A stretch of DNA of 64,000 nt from Pyrocephalus nanus. Its lineage: Eukaryota > Chordata > Aves > Passeriformes > Tyrannidae. Below are positions 35,833-46,895 of the stretch, in pieces. The stretch is from positions 7,179,501 to 7,243,500 of the forward strand of contig CM076280.1 of the NCBI GenBank assembly GCA_038380795.1, read 5' to 3'. Each line of letters begins with the position of its first letter. The stretch's first letter is position 1. The translations under genes and the position numbers were made by a program. The notes under the pieces are model-generated. The model saw only the letters and a list, made by a program, of their open reading frames with translations, did no database searches and was not told the origin of the DNA.

Positions 35833-38800
35833 TCAGAGGTCCTCGTGCCCTGCAGCAGCGTGGTCGATGAGGAGGTACCACTTCAGCCTGTCTGGGAGAG
35901 GTAGAGCCTTGATTTTCACATCTACTGGCCAAGGTTTAAGGCGCTGCCGGATGAACACCCTGCAGAGATGTTTCAGTGCCTGTGGCGAGCGCTCCAGCTG
36001 CTTCAGGGAGCAGAACAGAGTCCTGACCTTCTCCCCATGGTACCTACAGCTGCTGGTGTTGACCTCGAAATTGCTGGGCAGCTGGATGGCTTGTGAGCTG
36101 GCCATCATGAGCTCCAGCAGAGTCTGGCCCTTCTGGATGAGGTCTGTGGAGAAGCTGTCATCTTCAGAGACACTGAGGTGCGAGCAGAGGCACTCGAAGA
36201 CGATGTGGAAGCCCGACCAGCACGAGGGGCCGTGGAGGGAGCAGTTGTAGGCAGCTCCTGACTCCAGCAGGAACCGCAGCAGCGGGAAGTGGCATTCGAA
36301 GCTCTTGAAGCAGAGGTGGGTGAGGGACTCGGGGGCCGGGCACTCGCTGGGGTTGGCACCGTGGGCCAGCAGCAGCTGTGTGAGGCGGAAGCAGAAGCGG
36401 TTGATGACCTGGGCCTCCTCGGTGTTGCTGCACGCCATCTCCCCCAGCAGGAAGATGACGGAGGTGAAGACAGTGTCACCATCTTTGGTGGTGGCCCTGA
36501 CATCCGCGCCTGCAGGAAGAGACAGAGAATGTAACAGACCATGAGGCCAGGCCAGCACCAGCTCAGGCACTGCTGGGCTTTACTCTGCTCCAGTGGGAAC
36601 ATAAAGGAGTTGGGAGGGCAGTGCCTGGTGCTGCACAAAGGATCAGCCAGTGCAGAAAGGGGAGAAGGTTGCCCTCACCTCCTTCCAGCAGGAGCCGGAT
36701 GCTCTCGGTGTTGTGGATCTGGACACCATCACTGCTGGCCAGGGCGTGCAGCAGCGCCGTCTTCCCTGCAATGGAGCAATCGCTCAGCCACGTGACAGCA
36801 GGGTGGCACCCCAAAAAGCAGGAAGGAAAACAATCCACCCCGCCCACAAGACAGCCAAACACAGGGAGTGACAACCCTCCTCCTTCTGGCAGAGGCTTCT
36901 GCCGTCCCCGTGATGGTGCACAGCTGTGGGGACAGGGCCACAGGACACACGTGCAGGGCTGATGGTGGCCTCAGAGGGCACATGTGCCACAGCAGGGTGA
37001 GTTTTAGAGCACGTGGGCACCACAGGGCTATGGAGGCACAGTCCCATTCCATCTCCCACGGACCATACAGGGCTGGTTTCAGCCCTTTTCACAGAGCCAG
37101 CACACAAGGAGAAAACATTGAGCACAGGGAGGTTCTGCGGCCTGCTCCCAACTTCCAAACCCACTTGTAACCAGGGAGCACAAGCAGCAGCAGGACAGAG
37201 GGACCCAGCAGCAGGGGGATGGGGCACACAGACCGTTTTTGTCAGCAGCGTTGACATCAGCCCCCAGCTGCAGCAGCCGCCGCAGGCACGGCAACCGCTC
37301 GGGCTCTTCGCTGGCCAGGTCCAGGGGACTGCTCTCATGGATCTGCACAAAGGTCAGAGAACACCAGTGAGTATTAAACACTGTAAGAATTAAACACTGC
37401 GAGTGCCTCTGGAGAGTCGCTGCTGGGGCTTCATCATGCCCAGCGTAAAAGCGTGTTTGAACCCATCCCCAAAAATCAAAGTGAACCTTCTCCAGTGAAT
37501 CCATAGGCAGAGGTTTGTCTCCTCCAGCCTCCTCCCACCTGCTGCTCCAAAGCAGAGGCAGGTTGGCTCAACCTGAACTTCTGCCACAGCATCGGAGCTC
37601 TACGGACAACTGGCACAGCAGGGATGTGCCAAGGGGGAAGCAGCGTGTGGTGAGGCCCAGGAGGAGGGGGGCAGGGAGGGCTGTCCCCACACAGTAGACC
37701 CTGCAGCCAAGGCTCAGGGGGCTCAGTGGGGCCCATACCCGGTCTCTGCGGTTGATGTCGGCGCCGTGGTGCACCAGGAGCTCCACCATGTCCGGCTGGT
37801 TGCGCAGCACCGCGATGTGCAGGGGGGTGTAGTAGGTGACGGGATCTGAGGGCAAAAACACGGTCAGGGAGAGTGAGGGGCTTCCCCCAAAGCACCTGCC
37901 AAAAGTGGAAAGAGGCAGCTGGGAGAGAACACAGCAATGCCCGTGAGAACAGGGCTGTCACAGACCCCCCCAGGCTCCATCCTGCCAAAAGCCCCCAAAG
38001 CTGCAAACTGTCCCCCTGGGTATCCCCCAGGCCATCCTTGTGGCTGGGTCTCCACAAAACACATTCACACTATTCCAGCAAGGAGCAGGGGGATGAGCTG
38101 CCAGCTCCCCCTCTTTCTGCCCCAGCTATCCCCACCTCCCGGGGCAGCTTCTCACCCCCTGGTTACTCCAGGCCCAGCCCCCTTCCCACCAGCCTCACCT
38201 TCAAAGCTGAGGTCAGCACCAAATTCCAGGAGGATTTCTGCAGCAGGGACGAGCCCCAGCTCGGTGACCTTCAGCAGGGCATAGCTCACACCTTCCTGAT
38301 AAAACGGGGAGTGGGTCTCCCTCTCCAGGACTCGCCTCACAGCCGAGAGCTGGCTCCTGTCACTGCCCAGACAGGCAGGGCTTGAGACACACAAAAACCC
38401 ACCAGTTACTCAGTGGACAGCACACAGCTCAGGTGTGCAAGGGCCAAAGGGGCACTAGGGAAGAAGAAAAACCAGAAGAACAAAAATCCCTGGTCCTGTA
38501 CCCACCAGGTCTCTAATCTGCTGGTTGTGGGCCACAGCTGAGCCCCAGTTTAGGTTTCATTGCCAGAGGTCAGGCAGTTCCAGGGGAGCACACTCAGTCT
38601 CTGTGTTTGCTCTGCTCCACCCCCTCATTCCCAAAGAACAGCAGCAAAAGGAGGGGCTGTGGGATAAGCAGCAACCTCTGAGCTCCAACCATCCCCCCTA
38701 AAGCCCCCCTGGGGTGTTCAGCCCCCTCTGGTTACCTCTCCAGGGAGCTCTGCCTTTCCCTGTCCGGCATCACCAGCAGCCCCAGCAGCTCGTCCACCAG

Positions 38801-38848
38801 GGGCTGGTACTCAAAGATGATCCTGCGGAATCCATGCAGGAAAGGCAT
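35833..38848 (-). CDS. ASB6: Ankyrin repeat and SOCS box protein 6 (six coding exons)
   Basis: Substrate-recognition subunit of an Elongin B/C-Cullin 5-RBX2 ubiquitin ligase (known for the ASB family). Coding exons on the minus strand are 38848-38736, 38380-38199, 37845-37739, 37342-37234, 36765-36679 and 36509-35833. Phases join to 424 codons plus TGA; human ASB6 has 421. The start ATG gives MPFLHGFRRIIFEYQPLVD, the conserved N-terminus. Ankyrin-like repeats run at about residues 64-96, 105-134, 138-170, 172-205, 211-253 and 260-290, with typical TPLHIAV and LLVHHGAD cores. The SOCS box is at 378-424: BC-box LKHLC (378-382) and Cul5-box LPLP (402-405). The exon 4 donor is the non-optimal gtctgt (37233-37228), but phase and protein similarity support it. 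Residues 28-52 are the least human-like part. No breaks are seen. Confidence 0.96.
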
Positions 38849-39419
38849 CGTGCTCTGCTCCGTGCACAGCCCTCCTGGGGCCCTCCAGCATGGCACTGCT
38901 GTCTTCCCACACACAGCTCTCCTTTCCAAAAGGCTCTTCCCTTCCCTTTAAAACAAATGAGCCTCCTCAGCAGTTCGACACTCAGAAGAAAACACGGCCT
39001 TCCCCCCTCCTCCTCCTCCTCTTGATATAAAAGGCAGCCAAGAGCAGCACAGGGATCTCCTCCCACACGCCACGGAGGTGTATCCAAATTATCTCCTGCA
39101 CCCAGAGCTGCACGTTGGAGTTATCTGGGTGCAGGATGGAAACACACCCAGCAGAGCCCAGGCTCGGGGCAAACCCTCTGTGCCACACCTGGGGGGCTCT
39201 GAGAGCCCCAGGGGGGTCTGTATCCAGCCTGGATTTTGGGAAGGAGAAGGGGCTGGAGCTGTCCCTGCAACCCAGGAGCCACCCCAGGGACCACCAGCCC
39301 CCCCAGTGCACTGGGGTGCAACCCAAGAGACCCCAAATCTCACTGCCCCCCATGGGGGGAGGCACAGCCAGGAGCCCCCAGACCCCCCCCGGGACGAGAA
39401 ACAAGATGCCACCTCAAGA

Positions 39420-39590
39420 CCACTGTGCATAAGATATTTAAAACATATGTTTTCATTCCCTTATCACCCTTTACTTAAGCTAAATAGCCAATTTAAAATA
39501 ATTTATCAAAAACCAGAACTTTTGTTGTTGTTGTTTTACAATGTTTCACAGCCGGAATATTTGGGTTATTATCACCACACCAGCGTAAAT
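39420..39590. promoter_or_regulatory. Candidate AT-rich non-coding island in ASB6 5' intron
   Basis: Contains ccctttacttaagc, aatagccaatttaaaataat and tttcacagccggaatatttg. It is followed by a TA repeat, so part may be low complexity. Confidence 0.25.
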
Positions 39591-39740
39591 AAATAAGCAT
39601 ATATACGTACATATAAATATATATATGGATGGATACATATTAATATATATAAGTGTATATATACATGGATATGCACCACTCCCAGCAGGTTGTGTGTGAT
39701 TATCCATTATATATTTTTAAATATATAAAACAGGCCCATC
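39590..39740. repeat. AT-rich (TA)n low-complexity block
   Basis: tatatacgtacatataaata-type sequence in the 5' region or first intron of ASB6. Confidence 0.8.
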
Positions 39741-39849
39741 ATTTCTTTCCCTGAGGAGGTAGATCAGGCTATTGCGGGGATAAAAAAAAAAACAACACCC
39801 AAACAAATACACAAACCCCGGTTCGTTTTCACAAATAAACACTCGCAAA

Positions 39850-40150
39850 TCCCGATGCAACCCTCGCCGCGATGGCCGCCCCTCGGTCCCCGGGCTCTAC
39901 GGGGAGGGAGGAGAAGCCCCCGCACCCCGCTCCCCTCACGGACCAACCCCGACCCCGCCGCCCCTCACCTGCCCCGGCGCCGCCGGAACCGGAACCCGCA
40001 GGGCTGAAGGGGCGTGGCCTCACCGAGGAGGCGGAGCCGCGCTTGGGAACCGCCTCCCATTGGGGCGTGACCTACTCTGTGTGGGCGTGGTTTCTCGGGG
40101 AGGCGCGGCCTGTGCTGGTGGCGGGTGCGGCCGGCAGGGGGCAGCACTCG
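39850..40150 (-). promoter_or_regulatory. ASB6: Probable ASB6 CpG-island promoter
   Basis: A CpG-rich block lies upstream of ASB6 on its strand. It contains an inverted CCAAT box (minus-strand CCAATGG, 40063-40057) and GC/KLF-type boxes (ggggcgtgg at 40010-40018, tgggcgtgg at 40082-40090). A consensus minus-strand donor (gcag|gtgagg, exon end 39969) follows. This arrangement predicts a start site near 39,990-40,030. The assignment to ASB6 is inferred from orientation and distance. Confidence 0.6.
39969..40020 (-). other. ASB6: Probable ASB6 untranslated first exon (5' end approximate)
   Basis: It is defined by a strong minus-strand donor at 39969/39968 inside the CpG island. It would be joined across about 1.1 kb to the exon carrying the ATG at 38848. 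The acceptor just upstream of that ATG is unclear: candidate AGs near 38,860-38,885 lack a good pyrimidine tract. The ATG exon could instead have its own start site. Confidence 0.35.
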
Positions 40151-40194
40151 GCCGCGCGCGGGGCGGGAAGGGACCCCCGGGAATCCCCCGGGAA

Positions 40195-40690
40195 CCCTCC
40201 GGGAACCCCCTCTGTCCACCCCGGGGTGTCCCCCTTCCCCGGTGACCCTTTTCACTGATGTCTCCCTCTCCCCCAGGAGTCCCCTCCCACGGGATCCCCC
40301 CTCCCCATGTGTCCCCCACTTCCCGGGTTTCCCGAGCCTGGGTGTTCCCTGTCCCCAGGTGTCCCCTCTCCCGGGTGTCCTCTCCTCCGGCTGTCCCCCC
40401 GGCCAGGTGTACCTTGCCCAGTGTGTCCCCAAACCTCCACGGATGTCCCCTTTCCTCGAGTGTCCCCCTCCTGGGAGCGTCCCCCTCACCGTGTCCCCCC
40501 TTCCCCTGGGTGTCCCCCACCCTGAGTGTCTCCCGTCTCCGGGTGTCCCCCTTTCCCGGGTTTCCCTATTTCCCAGGTCTTCTCCTCCCCCCGTATATAT
40601 CCTCCTGTCCCCGGTGTACCCATTCCCGGGGTATCCCCCATCCCCGGGTGTCCCCCGCCTGTCCCCCCTGCCCCTGTACAACCCACCCAG
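40195..40690. repeat. Minisatellite of about 18-22 bp units upstream of ASB6
   Basis: Repeats of gtgtcccc + ctttcccggg type run for nearly 500 bp. The minus strand is G-run rich with quadruplex potential. It starts about 50 bp beyond the ASB6 CpG island. Confidence 0.9.
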
Positions 40691-40835
40691 GACGGGTTGG
40701 GGGTGCCGGGGAGGTGGCATCAAGTGGCTGCTGCCTCCGCGGGGCTCGGGGGTCTGGGGTGCTGCTGCCCACAGCGCCCGGACCCTCCCGTGCTGATCGA
40801 GCTACCGGGGGAAGAGTTATACCGGGATTTATTGG

Positions 40836-40897
40836 TATTATTATCATAATAATAATTATTTTTATTATTATTATTTTTATTATTATTATTATTATTC
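40836..40897. repeat. (ATT)n microsatellite, imperfect
   Basis: About 60 bp of ATT/ATA triplets with short T-run interruptions. Confidence 0.9.
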
Positions 40898-42133
40898 TGA
40901 TGGCATCTGCAGGCGCGGGGAGCTCCGGAGAGTGGCAATAACTGAAGCCGCCTTGGGTTTCCTATTTACGTATTTATTTTATTCCGGTGGAGCGCTTCCA
41001 GATCCCGGCAGGCAGCCGTGGCCCCGGGGCAGAGGGGGCGAGGAGGCTGCGCGGGTTGGGCGTTTTTCTGACATGCTATCACACTCCATCCCCCCCTTTC
41101 CCACCCTTCCCTTCCCCACACAGAGTGGGGTGCCGGGGTGGGGGACCCCAGTGCCCGCAGCCCCCCTCTGGTCCTGAGCTCACCTTTAGGGCAGGGCAGG
41201 GCAGGGCAGGGGGTCCCAAGCCCCTCGCACAGTGGCTGCTGGCTCTCGGTGCTGTGCAGTGGCACCTCGCTGGGCAGCTGGTGTGGGCACCCTCTTGCAG
41301 CCCAGCAGCCCATGTGGGTGGGGTTTGGGGGGCTCCATCCCTGTGCTGTCCTGAGGAGGGGTGGAATAACCCCATCCGACCCCGGGCAGGGACCAGAGGG
41401 GGAAAGCAATGAGGAAAGGTAAGGGGGAGTGAGAATTTCTCCCTCCAGTGTGAGGTGACTTCAAACAAGCCCAGGTCGGGTAAGCTGGGGAGCTGCGACC
41501 CTCTGTCCAGTCTGAGTGTCTCCTTAATGGCACCAGGTAGAGCCAGATCCTGGACCTTCCATGTTCCCAGTAAAAGCCATGGTCCCTCCGTGGTCCAATA
41601 AAACCCTGGACCCTCCACAGTTGGAGTGGCAGCATCAGGCACAGCCCCTGTCCCTGTCCATGTGGCATCACTGGGGACTGTGCAGGGTCCAGCCCTCCAG
41701 CAGATGCCATTCTGGGGGGAAATTCCAGCTGCATTCCCCACCACTGGCTGGGAAAGGAGGGCTGGTGGCAAGGAAGGATCACCCCATTGCCACCTCTGAC
41801 CCCAGCCATGAGGGATGAGAGGGAACACTGGGCTGCCCCAAAGAGCCCTGCCAGGCTGGATGTGCCCTCCTGAGCCCCACAGAGGCTTTGCTCCCACTCT
41901 GGTAACCCTGTGCTTCAAATGAGGCTTTAGGGGTGCAGACTGGGACAAAACCTGGCTCGAAACCAACCCTGGGAGGTGACAATCTGAGATACCCAGGGAC
42001 TGAACCCCTTCTTTTGCCATCAGCATGGCAAGTCCGGGCACCCAGGAGTGCTTCCCTGGATTATCCTGCCATGAGCATTCCACAAGCCACAGCCTCCAGG
42101 GAGGTGACTCCCCATCCCCACATTTCTTGGGGG

Positions 42134-42156
42134 AAAAAAAAAAAAAAAAAAAAAAA
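42134..42156. repeat. Poly(A) tract
   Basis: A 23-bp A run with no recognisable retroposed body upstream. Confidence 0.9.
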
Positions 42157-42179
42157 CAAGCCAGGACGTCGCTGGCGGG

Positions 42180-42432
42180 TTTGAGTGCCCGGCTAAAATA
42201 ACAAGGCTGGGATCTGCCCCCTTCCTCCCCATGGCCTTGGCGGGGCGGACTAGGAAGAATGCGAGTTGGCTATCCATCAGGGAGACAGAGCAACAGCCAG
42301 CCGAAGAAAGAGGGGCATTTTAGGAGGAAAGCCAGGGAAATTTGATCATTAAGAAATCCTCCTGGCTGTCTGGGGGAATTTAATTAAATTGCTGGAAAGG
42401 GCTGTAAGCACATCTGGATCCAATATGTGCAG
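42180..42432. promoter_or_regulatory. Candidate conserved non-coding island
   Basis: Contains gaaatttgatcattaagaaa, gaatttaattaaattgctgg and ccaatatgtgcagctttg. It lies between the divergent ASB6 and PRRX2 promoters. Confidence 0.45.
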
Positions 42433-42435
42433 CTT

Positions 42436-42491
42436 TGATTTTTTTCTTTCTTTCTTTCTTTCTTTCTTGCTTTTTTTTTTTTTTTTTTTTC
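42436..42491. repeat. (TTTC)n followed by poly(T)
   Basis: TTTC tetranucleotides about six units long, then a run of about 21 T. Confidence 0.9.
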
Positions 42492-44009
42492 AGTTCACTC
42501 TTTTCCCATCTTGCTGTTGAAGGAGGAGGAGGGGGGGTGGAATAAAAGGGAAATAGCAGAGCCACGGAGTATTGGTTCATCTGGGACTGGGATTCCTGGC
42601 AGGGAAAGAAAGAGAGGGAGAGAAAGAGCAAAGAAAGAGGCAGAAACAGAGGGAATAAGAAAGCTGGGAGAAAAACCTTCACCAAGGGGCTGGCTGGGGA
42701 GTTTTATAATGCCACCAACCGCAGAGACAGGGTTCTAGGAGGGAATGGGGGGAGTTGTGAGGGCTGGAGGGGAGAGGAGGAGGAGAGGAGCCAGCCCAGG
42801 GCACGCTGTGCTTTTGGGGTCTGGCAGGGATGGAGGGAGAAAGAGGAGTTGCTCAGTGGATACAGAAATACCATTCCTGCTGGGAAGGGCAGGGCTGGGC
42901 ACAAGGGAACTCCCCCAGCAAGTGCCCCCAGCCATCCCCCCTGCACTACCCTGGCCCATGCCTGGCTGGTGCCCTGTTCTGGGAGCAGGAGGGGATGCTC
43001 TGGTCCCCAGCCTGGGCAGGACACAGGGCTGGCACAGCTCTGGTTTAAGCAGATGGGGCTGGCAGCCCTCAGAAAGGGACCAAACCCCTGGCACACACCC
43101 TAAGGCTGGTTACTGGGTCCTGGCTGGGCACTGCCAAGCCCCCACCATCTCCCAAGCTCTCCTCCTTACTCTGATCACCCTCCTTACAGTGGGGCAGAGG
43201 TGCATCTCCACAGCTGGAGAAACTTTCCCACCCATGGGAGACGTGGGCGAGTCTCAGCCCAGTTCCTCTGCATGGCAACATCCACAGGGCAAGATTTTGG
43301 GAATGTTAGGAATGAGCACCCGGGTGCCACAGGAAGCAGCAGCAGCCCAGGCAGTGCTCCAAGGATGCTGCACTGTCCCATCTCAGCCACCACAGCAGTT
43401 TTGGGGTGAGGAGGAGGGATGGGGCTGGCACAGCACACCCAGATCCAGGCCAGGTGGAGCACTGTGGGAGCACAAGGTGTTATCACAGGATAAGAGAAAT
43501 ATCAGGAAAGCCCTAGGAGAACACAGAGTACCAAAAAATATAAATATAAATTTGGGGTTTTTTTTTTGGTTGGTTGGTTGAGGGTTTTTTTAAGAGAGGA
43601 AGATGAAGGACTGACCAATGAAACACATTCATCCCAAGGGCTGCAAACTGCAAACCTGGCAGGCCATGTCCACATCCTCAGCCCGGGGAGACCAGCACAT
43701 TCCTGCCAGTTTGGGGCCACTTTAGTCCCTCAACAGCTCTGGCTCAGCAAAGCCGGGCTCAGGGCACACACCCCGCTCAGCAAAACCCAGGTGCTCAGTG
43801 TCAGGTAAAGCAAACCTTGCTCAGCTTCATCTCCAAACCTCCCACACTTTGCCCTAAGCATGGCCAGGAGTCACCTTGCCAGCTCCAAGGTGCAGTTTTA
43901 GTCACTTAAACCACAATTTTTACCAAAAAAACCCCAAGAAGTGAGAAGAGCTTGCACAAGAGGGTTGGGAAACACCAGGAGTGTGGGTTTTAAGCAACCA
44001 GGTCTCGCT

Positions 44010-44580
44010 TCTGATGCCTTGTGTGGATGATGGCGTTAAAAAAAAATGATGCTGGGGAAAAAAAAAAAAGGGGCAATTCCTACAGCTAAAAAGGAAATTG
44101 CATTAATACAGATTGTTTTATTTTAAAAAAGCAAACCCTGACCTCTACTTCAAAAAAGTCATTAGACATTCTCCTTCTGAAAGGCCGACAGGGGATATTA
44201 CTGAAAGGCCAGTTAATTTCTCAATGACTTACTGTTCTTGCTCTGCTCATGGAAATGTGTAAAGAGTCGGAGGGTAATTTAAGGCACCCTGCAGAAAGGT
44301 GTGTAAATCTTTGCATGTCTAAAGAAACTTTACCAGACCGCTAGGATGGAGAAAAAGAAAAAAAAAAAAAAGAAAATGCTTGCCCTCTTTTTTTTTAACT
44401 TTTTTTTTTTTTTTTTGTACTTTCCTTTGGAACTCTGATCCCCTTTGATCATAAAAAAGGTCATATTTCAACCAAAGAAATATCAGCAATCACAGGGCCC
44501 GAGGAAGTGCGAACCCAAGGGGGTTTCACCGATGATTATTCCCTCCATTTAATTATTTAATGCCGTGGACTGAGGGAAAG
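44010..44580. promoter_or_regulatory. Candidate conserved non-coding island upstream of PRRX2
   Basis: About 570 bp including aaattgcattaatacagatt, ggccagttaatttctcaatg and ggagggtaatttaagg. It also has a TCF/LEF-like ctttgatc (44443-44450) and gattattccctccatttaat. A/T homopolymers lie in the middle. It is a strong enhancer candidate, about 2.5 kb upstream of the PRRX2 start. Confidence 0.5.
44351..44416. repeat. Facing poly(A) and poly(T) tracts
   Basis: An A run at about 44,354-44,371 is followed by two T runs ending at 44,416, within a candidate regulatory island. The two could pair as a hairpin. Confidence 0.85.
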
Positions 44581-45261
44581 CTGTCTCCCCTGGAAAAGCC
44601 AGACAGTTCAAGAGTAAGGTCTGGCCTCGAAACAAGGAGGAGGAAGAGGGTTATAAATGGGGCTGGGGCTGCTCCTTCCCCCCTCCTGCCCTTGCCCCTT
44701 CATGGGCCAAGACCAGCTGCCCCAAAACCCTCCCCAAAATAATCACAGCAAGATGTTCCCAGCCTCTGAGGCCAAGGGGAAATGCTGGGGGGAAGGATGG
44801 GGGTCCTTCCCACCAGCCCTGACTGGCTGGTGCCCATTGCTGATGGGTCACTGTCCTCCAAGGGAATGTCTCCTTCTCCCAGTTTGATCCTGGAGCAGTT
44901 TTTCCTTGACATGGTGCTCTCCCCATCCTGGGAAAGGTCTGTCCCTGCTGCCAGAGTGGAAAAAAATCAGGATCAAGCAGGTATCTGCATGAAGAAGGGT
45001 GGCACGAGGATGGGCTGGGTCCCCCAGGGCCCAGTGATCCCAGGGGTGGTGCAGGAATCTCCTCCTGGAGAGCACGGAGTAGACAGGAGGGATGATGGCA
45101 ATATATGTGATCTATATTCTAAAATCCACATTACAGGCATAACCACAGTGCACAGCATTGTCCTGGCACTGTGTGACAGGGGTCTCATCCAGCTGGGTGC
45201 TGGGCAGAGGTAGAACACCCACCCGGGGGAGCATCCCCCAGGGAAGCAGGAGCAGAAGCAG

Positions 45262-45450
45262 CATCACAAGATCACAGAATCACAGAATATGCTGAGTTGG
45301 AAGGGACCCACAAGGATCATCCAGTGCAACCCTTAGCCCTGCACAGGACCATCCCCAAGGGTCACACCCTGTGTGTGCCTCAGAGTATCATCCAAAGGCT
45401 CCTTCAGCTCTGTCAGGGCCAGTGCTGTGTGACACCAGCCCATGATTTAC
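45262..45450 (-). mobile_element. CR1 LINE 3' end fragment
   Basis: The sequence reads as the reverse complement of a CR1 tail. It has degenerate 8-bp terminal repeats (atcacaga, atcacagaat), then gttggaagggaccc, the (a)tcatccagtgcaaccc block, the cacaggaccatcccc block and the agctctgtcagg block. The 3' end is at the low coordinate, so the element is on the minus strand. It is diverged and 5'-truncated with no coding capacity. This is the typical bird retrotransposon and the best taxonomic marker in the window. Confidence 0.88.
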
Positions 45451-45659
45451 ACAGCCAAGGGAACAGAACCAGATACCAGACCTGACTCCTGAAGTGCCCC
45501 TCGGGCCAGTAAATTGGACCGATAGAACCAATAAATGGACCCAAAAAAGAAAAAGGAGGGGGGAAGGGAGGTTGGGCTGGCTTGTTTGCACACTGGAGGA
45601 GCCCCCCGCAGAGTCGGAGAGAGCCAAAATCTGCCTTCAGCTACACCCCTTCCAGGCTG

Positions 45660-46260
45660 GAGAGCTCTGGGAAGCTGCTTCCCCGTCAGGAAGATCAGAT
45701 TTGGCAGCGCTGGCTGGCTTAAAAATCTGCACGCCTCCGACTTGAAGGGGAAGAGAGCGCAAGAAAAGCTTTCGACAAATGTTAAAATAACTCAGCCAGG
45801 GGTTTGCCTCCCTCGGCCGCGCTGGAGCGGGGATGTTTATGAGCTCAGAGCTGGGAGATTTCGCGTGGAACCCTGCGTGTGCACAGCCCCGTCCATATGT
45901 GCCGGCAGCGGCGGGCAGGAGAGCGGCTGGAATCGAGGGGAAGGAATAATGACTGTTAACCTCTTCGATTTCTGCTCATCGCCCCGAGCCCAGCCCTCTC
46001 CGGACACCAGCGACCAGCCCCACGCTCTGCCCTCCTCCCTCCCTCCCTCCCACCGCCTCCTCCCTGCATATCTCTGTGTGTACATATATAAATATATATA
46101 ATTTTAAAGAGGAAAAACTCCTTTTTTCCCGGTGGCTGGTTTTCATTAGGGAGGTTTCTTTCTAACCCCAGGGGAAGCAGCCTATGAGTTTTTAACTGTG
46201 GTGCAGGACGTAATTATCTCATTAAGGAGAGAGAGCCAGGCTTTTCCCAGGAGAGGTGAC
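45660..46260. promoter_or_regulatory. Candidate PRRX2 upstream proximal regulatory region
   Basis: Unique sequence with aaaagctttcgacaaatg, gttaaaataactcagcc, gaaggaataatgactgttaa, ggacgtaattatctcattaa and a TA-rich stretch at 46,083-46,105. Confidence 0.45.
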
Positions 46261-46479
46261 CTTGCTCCGGGGTTGATGGGGACCGGAGGAGGATGGGGGG
46301 GGTTGGAGGTGGAGGGGGGCCGTGTCCCCCGCTAACCTGCGGGTCACCTCTCCCTCCAGCCCCTCTCCCAGCCCACCCCATCCCTCCCCACGGAGCGCAG
46401 CCACTTACACTTGTTGATAGAAGCACTTAAAACAGGGTGAGGGGGGGTGAGTGATGTGGTTGGGGTAAGGGGGGGGGGA

Positions 46480-46895
46480 GAAGCGGGTCTCCCTCCCTCT
46501 CTGCCCCCCCCTTTTTCCGCGGCTTGGCTGCCGGCGGGGCTCGGCCCCTGGCAGGGGGGCAGGTCGCGGAGCTGGGGGGGGCGAGGGGCCGCCCCGCTCG
46601 GCTCTGAGCAGGGGCGTTTGTTTGAACAGCTCCAGAGCAAAGAGCAGGGGAAGAAAGTTTGGGCTGGGAGCGTGGTTTTTTCCCCAGACGTCAGCACAAG
46701 GCGGAACAGGGGCTGGGGAGGGAGCCGGACTCACAGGGCAGCCGTGATTCCCCCCCCCCCCACATTTAAAAAAAAAAAAAAAAAAAGGAAAATTATTATT
46801 ATAATTTTTTCTCTTTTTTTAGGGGGGGTGGGTGGGGAAGGGGAAGGGGGCCGGGGAGCGGCCCCGCACCTCGGGGTGGGCTGGGGGTGGGAGCC
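46480..46895 (+). promoter_or_regulatory. PRRX2: PRRX2 CpG-island promoter and 5' UTR
   Basis: GC-rich, CpG-dense sequence leads into the start codon, and the island continues through exon 1 to about 47,260. It is interrupted at 46,751-46,788 by a C run next to an A run and an AT-rich patch (46,789-46,822). No TATA box at a convincing distance is seen. The start site cannot be fixed by eye. A cag-less but T-rich acceptor-like string ends at AG 46821-46822 and might join an upstream untranslated exon. Confidence 0.6.
46751..46788. repeat. Poly(C) run abutting poly(A) run in PRRX2 5' region
   Basis: About 12 C, the spacer acattt, then about 18 A, roughly 110 bp upstream of the start codon. It is likely length-variable. 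Confidence 0.9.

Larger units (their letters stand above)
40150..46480. other. Intergenic region between divergent ASB6 and PRRX2
   Basis: The two genes point away from each other, so this 6.3 kb carries both 5' flanks. It contains a pyrimidine-rich minisatellite (40,195-40,690), an ATT repeat, poly(A) and CT tracts, one CR1 tail, and three candidate regulatory islands (42,180-42,430; 44,010-44,580; 45,660-46,260). The part at 40,930-42,110 and most of 42,700-43,550 show no recognisable feature. Confidence 0.7.

Noticed and set aside
42134..42156. Poly(A) tract as the tail of a processed pseudogene or SINE
   Set aside because: The sequence upstream does not resemble any coding sequence or repeat body, and no target duplication is visible.
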